NCBI GenBank assembly: GCA_902773895.1
Contig: CACYGB010000015.1
Span: 1 to 39,098, forward strand
Direction of reading: 5' to 3'
DNA from: an uncultured Eubacteriales bacterium
GTDB lineage: Bacteria > Bacillota > Clostridia > Christensenellales > Aristaeellaceae
Length of the DNA: 39,098 nucleotides
A program made the translations under genes and the position numbers. Position 1 is the stretch's first letter, and each line of letters opens with the position of its first letter. Below are positions 32,645 through 39,098 of this stretch, piece after piece. Below the pieces are notes generated by a model. That model did not search any database, was not told where the DNA came from, and saw only the letters and a list, made by a program, of their open reading frames with translations.

Positions 32645-34145
32645 CCTCCGCCTCCGTTTCGGCCTCGGGCCGCAAGGCCCAAACGGCGCATCCCCGGCTG
32701 CCGGACATATGAAGCGTACCGTTTTCCAGGGTCCATGAAACGTCGCCCCGCAGCTGATGCAGCACAGGCCGGACACCCCGCGGCACCGGGAAAGTGCGCT
32801 GGGTCCTTTTCCCGTTTTTGTCCATCCAGTCGGCATACAGCCAGCAAACGCCCCGGTGGGGGACCAGATAGAGCGATGAATGGCGATCCGAAGGAAAATA
32901 CGTGCGGTAAACCGCGCCTTTCACATGGGTGAAGGGCGGGATGGACAGTCGCACGCATTCCGCCGGGGAAGAAGAGCCGCAGAAAGTGAGATAAGATTTG
33001 CGGGAGGACACCAAACGCAGGGCGTCCGCCGCGTTCTCCCGCCGGATTTCGGGCCGGCCGTCCTCCACCGGCAGGATGCCCGCCGCGAAGGCGACGCACT
33101 GACGGGAGCGCCCGAACACGATCTGTTCGATCTGCCTGTCCGGGGGAAAGCGCGGATCGGCCCACGTGTCGGGACTCGCTGGAAAGGAGGCCGGAAAGGA
33201 AAGGGCAATATCGCGGGGCACGGAAAAATCATAACGCTGGCCCGCATCGTAAAAAGGCTTGAGCCCCGGGATATACCGCCGCACGCTTCCGACTGCGGGG
33301 CGGCATTTTTCCTGATACATCAGCGCTAAAAACCCCTGCCACCGGATGGGCTGCATCGCCTGATAGTCAAAATCCGTCACGATGGTCCCGTCCGGGCAGA
33401 TGGTATGCAGGATCTCCGCCCGGAACATGGCGTCCCCCAGAGCCAGGCTCTGTTCTCCGGCGTAGCCCTCGGGAGGCCTTCCGTTTCGCAGCGTCCGGAT
33501 GGCCGAAACGGGATTGACGATCTCGTATACTTCTCTGATCCGGGCCTGATCGCAGCCCTGCATCCCCCGGTCCGCCCGCCGCCATTGTCCGTTTTTCAGA
33601 GCGGTGATCTGCCGCGACCTATGGCGGATGCACGAAGCCATAGGGATTCGGGGCTGCTGACCGGTCACGCGCAGCAACGCGCCGTCCTCCCGATGCAGAG
33701 AGCCGGAAATCGCCTCCGCAAAAGCGTATTCCGTGTCCGACGGTCCCATGTTTTCGGATGCAAACAGGCCCCGTCCGTCCGGCAAAAGCCGTAAGCAGGT
33801 CCATCCCATATCTTTTTCGTCCCGCCAAAGGGTGCCGATATCCGAAACGGTCAAAATATCGTCCTGGGTTTCCACGGCCACGGCGCATTCCAAGGCGTGA
33901 TTGCCGCCCATGTCCGCCCCCCTGATCACCTGGGGCGGCGCTTCGTCGGTGGACAGGGCCAGCAGCCGGTCCGCGTGCCAGATATCCGGGCATGTTTTAC
34001 GCACCAGCCCCGCATAGAAAAAATCCACCGGGTCCTGATCGTTGACGCCGCTCCCCCGGATGCCGGAAAAGGCCTGCGCCAGATCCTCCGTTTCCGAAAA
34101 AGGCGTGCGGAAAACGGCATAGGTTTTGTTCACTGCAATATCCAT
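32622..34145 (-). CDS. uncharacterised 507-residue cytoplasmic protein
   Basis: I do not recognise the family. The protein has no signal peptide or membrane helix. It is rich in tryptophan, arginine and predicted beta strands, suggesting a beta-propeller or beta-sandwich fold such as occurs in glycan-active proteins. Notable segments are DIWHADRLLAL near 50, ADMGGNHALECAVAVETQDD near 75, an aspartate-rich TVSDIGTLWRDEKDMGW, and a tryptophan-containing C-terminal domain (CWLYADWMDKNGKR). I start at ATG 34145, ten bases after GAGGAA and four bases after the nagA-like stop. The longer frame starts inside nagA. Tight linkage to nagA suggests a role with amino-sugar substrates, possibly a glycosidase or lyase, but no catalytic motif can be claimed. 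Confidence 0.8.
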   Translation of the reverse strand: MDIAVNKTYAVFRTPFSETEDLAQAFSGIRGSGVNDQDPVDFFYAGLVRKTCPDIWHADRLLALSTDEAPPQVIRGADMGGNHALECAVAVETQDDILTVSDIGTLWRDEKDMGWTCLRLLPDGRGLFASENMGPSDTEYAFAEAISGSLHREDGALLRVTGQQPRIPMASCIRHRSRQITALKNGQWRRADRGMQGCDQARIREVYEIVNPVSAIRTLRNGRPPEGYAGEQSLALGDAMFRAEILHTICPDGTIVTDFDYQAMQPIRWQGFLALMYQEKCRPAVGSVRRYIPGLKPFYDAGQRYDFSVPRDIALSFPASFPASPDTWADPRFPPDRQIEQIVFGRSRQCVAFAAGILPVEDGRPEIRRENAADALRLVSSRKSYLTFCGSSSPAECVRLSIPPFTHVKGAVYRTYFPSDRHSSLYLVPHRGVCWLYADWMDKNGKRTQRTFPVPRGVRPVLHQLRGDVSWTLENGTLHMSGSRGCAVWALRPEAETEAEVAKQGGA

Positions 34146-34149
34146 ATGG

Positions 34150-35337
34150 TCACGCTTCCTCAGGCGCGTCAAAATCCCGGATGACCCGTCCGCCCGCCAT
34201 GACCCACTTGAGGTCTAAGTTTTCGTCCATCAGCAGCAGATCGGCATCCATGCCGGGAGCAATGCGGCCTTTCCGCGCCGCGCCGATCCGCCGGGCCGGG
34301 TTTTCGCTGGCCATTCGCACGGCTTGGATCAGGGGGACGCCCGCCTGCGCCATGGTGCGCACGCAGCGGTGCATGGTGGCCACGCTGCCCGCGAAGGATT
34401 CCCGGCTGAGCAGCTTCATCACCCCGTCCTCATACACGGTTTCCACGCCGTTCAGCTGGCGGTACACCGTGCCTTCCACCAGATTGCCCGCCGCGAATTC
34501 CAGGCCGTCGGTGATCAGCTCGATCTTTTCCGCTCCTTTGCAGCGGTAAATCAGTTGCAGCAGCGACAGGGGCAGATGCTTGCCGTCGGCGATCACCTGC
34601 ACGGTCAGCGCGTCTAAGTTGAGCCCCGCCTCGATCACGCCGGGAACCCGGTAGCTGTGCACCCGGATCATGCCGGAGCAGCTGGAATACAGGTGGGTCA
34701 CGTCGCAATAGCCGTGGTCTAGCGCTTCTTCCACTTGGTCGTAGGTGGCGTTGGAATGGGCAATGCTGGCCACGATACCGCGCCCCATCAATTGATCGCC
34801 CAAGGCCAGGGCGCCGGGCAGTTCCGGGGCGGCGCCCATCATGCGCACGCCGCCCGGCCAGGCGTCCAGCAGCGGCGTCAGGTCCGTTTCCGCCGGTATT
34901 TTCAAATCGTCTGGGGACTGCGCGCCGGTTTGGGCGGGGCTCAGGCAGGGCCCCTCCAAATGCGCGCCCAAAATATCCGCGTCGCAGGGAAGCTCCGCCG
35001 CCCGGCGGATGCCCTGGACGGCGGCGCGCAGGATGGGGATAGGTGCTGCCAGGGTGGTGGGCAGGATAGAAGTGGTGCCATGCCGGGCGTGGGCGTTCGC
35101 CATGGCGATCACGTCTTCCGCTTTGCCGGACATGGCGGAAAAACCCCCGCCGCCGTGCACGTGGATATCCACAAAACCGGGGCACAGGTACAATCCCGAC
35201 CCCCGGATCACGCGGTCTTCGGGAGCAAATGGCACATGCTCCGCCACATCCAGGATGCGCCCATTCTCCACGATGATCTGACACTGCCGGATGCCCTCCG
35301 GCAGCAGGGCTTTTGCCCCTACGATGACAGTTTTCAT
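34150..35337 (-). CDS. nagA: NagA-like N-acetylglucosamine-6-phosphate deacetylase
   Basis: This 395-residue metal-dependent amidohydrolase removes the acetyl group from N-acetylglucosamine-6-phosphate or a close relative. Metal and substrate regions are GFVDIHVHGGGG near 53, HLEGPCLSP near 126, a histidine in IAHSNATYDQV near 190, IADGKHLP and ITDGLEFA (the catalytic aspartate). The canonical THLFNAM motif reads THLYSSCSGM, so the substrate pocket differs. The chosen ATG at 35337 has AGGAGG just upstream and overlaps the M20 stop as ATGA. The longer frame starting at 35358 lacks such a site. It is the fourth gene of the long operon. No kinase or phosphotransferase gene is visible to supply a phosphorylated substrate. 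Confidence 0.88.
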   Translation of the reverse strand: MKTVIVGAKALLPEGIRQCQIIVENGRILDVAEHVPFAPEDRVIRGSGLYLCPGFVDIHVHGGGGFSAMSGKAEDVIAMANAHARHGTTSILPTTLAAPIPILRAAVQGIRRAAELPCDADILGAHLEGPCLSPAQTGAQSPDDLKIPAETDLTPLLDAWPGGVRMMGAAPELPGALALGDQLMGRGIVASIAHSNATYDQVEEALDHGYCDVTHLYSSCSGMIRVHSYRVPGVIEAGLNLDALTVQVIADGKHLPLSLLQLIYRCKGAEKIELITDGLEFAAGNLVEGTVYRQLNGVETVYEDGVMKLLSRESFAGSVATMHRCVRTMAQAGVPLIQAVRMASENPARRIGAARKGRIAPGMDADLLLMDENLDLKWVMAGGRVIRDFDAPEEA

Positions 35338-36524
35338 CGTTTTCCTCCTCTGTCCCATTCACAGCCCGCCCGGAAGGCAAAGGAGGCCATCCAGGCCGCG
35401 CACAGGGGCAGCACCCTTTCGTCCACGCGGAAAAGGCCGCTGTGATGGGGTTGATCGGTGCCCTTTTCACGGTCCGCGATGCCCACCTGGGCATAACAAA
35501 TGGGCGCGATACGCCCGTAATTGGCAAAATCGTCCCCGATCATCATGGCCCGCTGCGGCTGCACCAGCGCTTCGTCCGTAAGCTCCAGAGCGCACTGCCG
35601 GGCCAATTGCGCCGCCCGTTCGTCGTTTCGCACCACGTCGCTGATCCGGCGGTTTTTGAATTCCGCTCCGCAATGATACGCCGCCGCCACCTGGCGCACG
35701 ACGGTTTCCGTTTCCGTTTCGATCAGCGTCCGTGTTTCTTCGTCCAAGGCCCGAAGGGTTCCGGACAATTCCGCCCGGTCCGCGATGATATTGCCCACGG
35801 TGCCGGCGTGAAAGCTTCCCACCGTCAGCACAGCGGGCTGCATGGGCGATATCCGGCGGGAAACCACCGTTTGCAGGGACTGCACCAGCGCCGCACCGGC
35901 GGTTATGGCGTCGCGGCATTTTTCCGGCGTGGCCCCATGACCGCCGACCCCCGAAAGGGTGATTGTGAACATATCCACCGCGGCGCTGACCGTGACCGGC
36001 GCGATGTGCAGCGTACCCGTTTCATAAGGGCTCCAGACGTGAATGGCGAAAAACACGTCCACATCGTCCACCAGCCCCGTGGCGATCACCTGATCCGCCC
36101 CGTTTTCCCCCTCCTCCGCCGGCTGAAAAATCACCTTGACCACACCGTGCAGGGAGGCCAGACGGTCCCGCAGCAGCCGGGCGGCGCACAGCCCGGAAGC
36201 CATATGGGCGTCGTGCCCGCAAGCGTGCATGACCCCGGGGCGCTGGGAGGCAAAATCCAGGCCCGTTTCCTCCTGCACCGGCAGGGCGTCGGTATCGCAC
36301 CGGACGCCTACCACGGCGCCGGGCAGCGCGCCTTTCAGCAGGGCGACGGTAATGTTTTCCTGAGGCGCGGCGTAAGGAATCTGCCAATCGTCCAGCGTTT
36401 TGCGCAGAAAGGCGTGGGTTTCTTTTTCATGATAGGCCACTTCCGGGATCCTGTGCAGGCCGCGGTAGAGCGCCGCCGTTTCCTTTTCCATATCCTTAGC
36501 GGCTTGATGCCAAATGTTTTCCAT
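35334..36524 (-). CDS. M20-family amidohydrolase (hippurate-hydrolase-like)
   Basis: This 396-residue zinc-dependent peptidase-family M20 enzyme hydrolyses N-acyl bonds of amino acids or related compounds. Motifs are RCDTDALPVQEETG (75-88), MHACGHDAHMA (99-109, with C102 and H104 as metal ligands), QPAEEGENG (E137, E138), H162 in AIHVW, and HHSGLFRVDE near the C-terminus. No signal peptide. AAGGAAAGAG lies before the ATG, nine bases after the aldolase stop, and its own stop overlaps the NagA-like start. In this operon it may remove an N-acyl group other than acetyl, or recycle an acylated amino acid released from the glycan. Substrate unknown. Confidence 0.92.
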   Translation of the reverse strand: MENIWHQAAKDMEKETAALYRGLHRIPEVAYHEKETHAFLRKTLDDWQIPYAAPQENITVALLKGALPGAVVGVRCDTDALPVQEETGLDFASQRPGVMHACGHDAHMASGLCAARLLRDRLASLHGVVKVIFQPAEEGENGADQVIATGLVDDVDVFFAIHVWSPYETGTLHIAPVTVSAAVDMFTITLSGVGGHGATPEKCRDAITAGAALVQSLQTVVSRRISPMQPAVLTVGSFHAGTVGNIIADRAELSGTLRALDEETRTLIETETETVVRQVAAAYHCGAEFKNRRISDVVRNDERAAQLARQCALELTDEALVQPQRAMMIGDDFANYGRIAPICYAQVGIADREKGTDQPHHSGLFRVDERVLPLCAAWMASFAFRAGCEWDRGGKR

Positions 36525-36533
36525 ACTCTTTCC

Positions 36534-37580
36534 TTAAGCGTCTCCTTGCAGAAAGTCCGCAACAAAAGCGTCGTCGTTCAGGTCGGGATACTGGCGGTAT
36601 ACCCGGTCGATTTCTTCCTTCTGCCCGGGGGACAGGCCTTCTTTTTCATCCAGCAGCCACACGCCGCCCATCAGGCCCTGTCGACGCAGCACTTCATGCA
36701 TGCCCGCGATGCAGCCCCGGAACTGATTTTTCGCGTCAAAGAACGCGCCGTTCACGTCCGTCACCTGGGCGGCCAAGGTAAGCATAGAACGCGGAACCGG
36801 CGCGTCTTCCGGCAGGGCCCTGATTTCCCGGAAGATTTCCACCGCCTTGTGAGTCCACGCTCCCCAATGGCCCAGCAGTCCGCCCACAGTGGGCACGCAC
36901 ACATCCTTCCCATTGATCGTAAAGCGGTACACGGTCAAAAGATCGGCGATGATATTGTCGTCGTTGCCCGTGTACAGGGCGATATCCCTGCCGGATTCGG
37001 CGATGGCCCGTGCCACGTCCACTGAGCAGTAGCGGTTGAAGGCCGCACACTTGACGGCCTCCACCCCATCGATTTCACACACCTTGCGCCAATAATCGAA
37101 GCTGAACAGCCGTCCGCCCACGGCGGGCTGGAGATAGAATCCGATCACAGGGGCCGCCTTCGCGACCTGCCGGTGCCGGTCCACCAGATACGTTTCGCTT
37201 TCCGCGTTCAGCCCGCCGGGACTCAGCAGCACCGCGTCATACCCCCAGGAAACCGCCTGCTCCGCCTCCCGGATGGCCTGTTCCGTTTTCCCACAGACCC
37301 CGGCAATGGCCAGCACCTCCCGGCCCGCGCGGGCGCGGTACGCGGCGATTTCCTCCTGGACACAGCGCAGCACCGGTTCAAACAGGCCAACTTTCGGGTC
37401 CCGGATGGCAAATTGGGTGCTGTGCACGCCCGCCGCGATACCGTCTGCGCCGCACGCCAAATAATACCGGATCAGCCTGCGCTGGCCGCGTTCGTCAAAA
37501 GAGCGGTCTTCATGCAGCACCAGCGGCATGGCCGGAATAAACGCGCCTCGGTGCAGGAGTTCGTAGGCTTCCTTGCGCAT
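36534..37580 (-). CDS. DHDPS/N-acetylneuraminate lyase-family aldolase
   Basis: This 348-residue class I aldolase of the dihydrodipicolinate synthase/NanA family cleaves or forms C-C bonds through a Schiff base. The barrel holds the catalytic lysine K177 in EAVKCAAF and Y149 in GFYLQP. The usual GTTGE phosphate/carboxylate loop reads AGVHSTQ (50-56), so substrate recognition differs from DHDPS and NanA. It is longer than the usual 290-300 residues. The ATG overlaps the epimerase-like stop by one base (TGATG) with GGAGGG before it. It is a member of the amino-sugar-like operon (NagA-like, M20). A sialic-acid-like or keto-sugar-acid substrate is conceivable, not proven. Confidence 0.85.
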   Translation of the reverse strand: MRKEAYELLHRGAFIPAMPLVLHEDRSFDERGQRRLIRYYLACGADGIAAGVHSTQFAIRDPKVGLFEPVLRCVQEEIAAYRARAGREVLAIAGVCGKTEQAIREAEQAVSWGYDAVLLSPGGLNAESETYLVDRHRQVAKAAPVIGFYLQPAVGGRLFSFDYWRKVCEIDGVEAVKCAAFNRYCSVDVARAIAESGRDIALYTGNDDNIIADLLTVYRFTINGKDVCVPTVGGLLGHWGAWTHKAVEIFREIRALPEDAPVPRSMLTLAAQVTDVNGAFFDAKNQFRGCIAGMHEVLRRQGLMGGVWLLDEKEGLSPGQKEEIDRVYRQYPDLNDDAFVADFLQGDA

Positions 37581-38596
37581 CAGAATTTTCCCTCCGTTTC
37601 CTCAAAATGGGTGGGTTTTCCCAATCGCCTGCCCCCCGCCTTCAGCCATTCCGCCTGCATATGGATCAGGTCGTCCAGGCTTTTATCGGGCTTACCGAAC
37701 CAGTCCATGCATTTTGCCGGGTTCATCAGCATGGCTTTTTCGCCTTCCCCGCCTTCAAACGTCACTTCGCGGCCCAATTCCGCGGCCAGCTTCCGCGCCA
37801 CGTCACGGGTGACGCCTGCTTCCGGGCCTGTCACGTTCAGGCGCTCCACCTCTGTGCTCACATGCAGCAGGCTTCGCAGCGCCGCTTCGTTGGCGTAGCG
37901 CTGCCACACGCAGTTGAACCGGGGCACGTCCAGGCGGATGGGGCGTCCGTTCAAAACCTGTTCCGCCAAGTCCAGCAAAACGCCGTAACGCAGGTCGATG
38001 GCGTAATTGAGCCTGAACAGCAGCACTTTGGCCCCGTAGTTCCGGGCGGCATATTCAAACACCCTTTCCCGGCCCCAGGTGCTCATGGCGTATTCCCCCA
38101 CCGGCGCGGGGCTGTCCTCCTCGTGGCAGCCGCCCAAGGCGGGGTCGGTGAAAGGATACACGTTGCCCGTGGAGAAAACTACATAGTTGACCGCCCCCAA
38201 GCGCCTGGTGATCATACCGGGCATCACCACGTTGGTGTGCCAGGTGTCCCCCGCGTTGCCGCTGGTGCCGAATTTTTTCCCTAACATATAAACGATGTTG
38301 GGAGCTTTGGGCAGATTGGCCAGCTGGTTTTCGTCGTTCAGATCCACCGGCAGCATCTCCACCCCTTCCCGGCGAAGCAGTTCCGCCGCGCAAGGGTCGG
38401 AAAAGCGGGAAACAGCGTACACGTGCCGGTTTTTTCCCGCCGCGCCGCTGGCTCTTTTCGCCATCACCGACAGGGTGGGGCCCATTTTCCCGCCCGCGCC
38501 CAAAATCATGATGTCGCCCTCCAGACGCGCCATATCGGCGATCAGCTTTTCGGACGGTTCGGACAGCATGGCGTTGAGCGTTTCCTCATTCCACAT
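37580..38596 (-). CDS. NAD-dependent epimerase/dehydratase-like protein, atypical active site
   Basis: This 338-residue Rossmann protein resembles extended SDR sugar epimerases/dehydratases. The cofactor loop ILGAGGKMGP is at 31-40. VVFSTGNVYPF (139-149) and GEYAMSTWGRERVFEYA (167-183) correspond to the catalytic serine/threonine and Y-x3-K regions. After Y169, however, the lysine position is T173, so the catalytic lysine is missing. I start at ATG 38596, nine bases after GGAGG, 13 codons inside the longer frame. It is the first gene of the long minus-strand operon and shares a divergent promoter region with a GH3 gene. It may be a dehydrogenase or reductase on a sugar, or non-catalytic. Confidence 0.8.
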   Translation of the reverse strand: MWNEETLNAMLSEPSEKLIADMARLEGDIMILGAGGKMGPTLSVMAKRASGAAGKNRHVYAVSRFSDPCAAELLRREGVEMLPVDLNDENQLANLPKAPNIVYMLGKKFGTSGNAGDTWHTNVVMPGMITRRLGAVNYVVFSTGNVYPFTDPALGGCHEEDSPAPVGEYAMSTWGRERVFEYAARNYGAKVLLFRLNYAIDLRYGVLLDLAEQVLNGRPIRLDVPRFNCVWQRYANEAALRSLLHVSTEVERLNVTGPEAGVTRDVARKLAAELGREVTFEGGEGEKAMLMNPAKCMDWFGKPDKSLDDLIHMQAEWLKAGGRRLGKPTHFEETEGKF

Positions 38597-38913
38597 GCAT
38601 TGATCCCTCCCAAATACAGATTTCACGGGTATCAAATTGTTTCCGCGCCGCTTGAACAGCGTGATTCATTGAAGCCGCGCGCGGAACCGATGCTTTTCCT
38701 TTTCCTAATCATATCGCATTTTCCGTGAATAAAAAATAGGGAGGGGCCCAAAATTTTTTTAAGGAAGCACCAAATTTTTAAGGATTCTTTTCTTCGCGCT
38801 CTTCCTTCTCCGCCCGGTAAGTGATATGATAGAAAAAGAATAGTCCGCCTTTTCGATGATTGACTGCAGTCCACCCGCGCGGCCCGCGGCGCGGAAGAAA
38901 GAAGGAAAACAGG
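38597..38913. promoter_or_regulatory. divergent promoter region between the epimerase operon and the GH3 gene
   Basis: About 317 bases without a gene. For the plus strand, TGATATGAT at 38822-38830 gives an extended -10 (TATGAT at 38825-38830) about 85 bases before the GH3 start. For the minus strand, TATGAT (38708-38713) is a possible -10, but no good -35 is seen. Upstream of the plus promoter lie two related A/T tracts, CAAAATTTTTTTAAGGA (38749-38765) and CAAATTTTTAAGGA (38771-38784), possibly UP-element or regulator sites. Confidence 0.5.
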
Positions 38914-39098
38914 ATGACCGTCGGCGAATTGCTTGAACAGATGACCCTGGATGAAAAAATCGTGCTGCTGACAGGCGCGCAGAGCATGCGCACCGGAAGC
39001 TGCGAAAGGCTGGGCGTGCCTGCCAAACGGCTGGCGGATGGCCCTCACGGCGTTCGGGACTATGAACCGGGCTCCAATTGCACCACGCTGCCTTCCAT
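38914..39098 (+). CDS. GH3 beta-glucosidase-like protein, 5' part only
   Basis: The reading frame starts at ATG 38914 (AAGGAAAACAGG upstream) and runs off the window end after 61 complete codons. The translated start, MTVGELLEQMTLDEKI followed by LLTGAQ, ERLGVPAKRLADGPHGVR and YEPGSN, is the typical N-terminus of GH3 family enzymes, where LADGPHGVR is a substrate-binding loop. No signal peptide is seen. Such enzymes are usually 700-850 residues. It is divergent from the long operon and probably acts on imported beta-glycosides. Exact activity (glucosidase, xylosidase or N-acetylglucosaminidase) is not decidable from this part. Confidence 0.85.
   Translation, partial: MTVGELLEQMTLDEKIVLLTGAQSMRTGSCERLGVPAKRLADGPHGVRDYEPGSNCTTLPS

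Noticed and set aside
36534..37580. Naming the aldolase nanA or dapA
   Set aside because: The GTTGE loop is replaced and the protein is about 50 residues longer than either family, so neither symbol is supportable.

Overview
The window looks like a chromosomal stretch of a fairly GC-rich, anaerobic, probably gut- or rumen-dwelling member of the Firmicutes (Clostridia). This is inferred from Lpl-type sugar ABC permeases without their own ATPase, a substrate-binding protein with a DUF3502-like C-terminus, a YesM/YesN-type two-component system, many strong AGGAGG ribosome binding sites, and tightly packed operons of sugar enzymes. No rRNA, tRNA, CRISPR array, transposase or integrase was recognised. 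Nearly all the sequence is coding.

Layout. (1) 1-5660: a minus-strand operon, uxuB-like reductase > argH > a 33-codon small ORF > GH78 alpha-L-rhamnosidase, ending in a cluster of short direct repeats at 21-165. A MATE exporter (5846-7186) is transcribed divergently from uxuB. (2) 7187-7467: a non-coding stretch with an inverted repeat and four GTGTTCA words. It may mark the border of an accessory carbohydrate island. (3) 7468-15331: a GH31 alpha-galactosidase-like enzyme (minus); a coupled plus-strand trio of Old Yellow Enzyme-like flavoprotein, SDR dehydrogenase and SdhA/fumarate-reductase-like flavoprotein; a convergent esterase (minus); and a GH28 enzyme (plus) ending at a clear terminator. 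(4) 15380-23641: a minus-strand operon, two permeases > lipoprotein binding protein > beta-lactamase-fold hydrolase > Gfo/Idh/MocA dehydrogenase > NagB-like protein > second Gfo/Idh/MocA dehydrogenase. (5) 23800-38596: a long minus-strand series, epimerase-like protein > DHDPS/NAL-type aldolase > M20 amidohydrolase > NagA-like deacetylase > uncharacterised 507-residue protein > YesN-like regulator > YesM-like kinase > two-lobed alpha/beta hydrolase > GH4 > ceramidase-like protein > third Gfo/Idh/MocA dehydrogenase. (6) 38914 to the end: the start of a GH3 beta-glucosidase-like gene, divergent from block 5.

How the parts may work together (inference). Oligosaccharides, probably pectin- or plant-glycan-derived and possibly amino-sugar-containing, would enter through the Lpl-type ABC importer with an ATPase encoded elsewhere. 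GH78, GH31, GH28, GH4 and GH3 enzymes and several esterases would then dismantle them in the cytoplasm, since none of these enzymes shows a signal peptide. Uronate products could pass to the fructuronate reductase. NagA-, NagB- and aldolase-like proteins suggest an amino-sugar branch, but all three depart from the textbook signature residues and no sugar kinase is present, so their substrates may be unusual. Three divergent Gfo/Idh/MocA dehydrogenases and the OYE-SDR-SdhA-like trio point to redox chemistry on sugars or on aglycones released by the glycosidases. The trio is the best candidate in this window for an undescribed pathway. The YesM/YesN pair is the only dedicated regulator seen.
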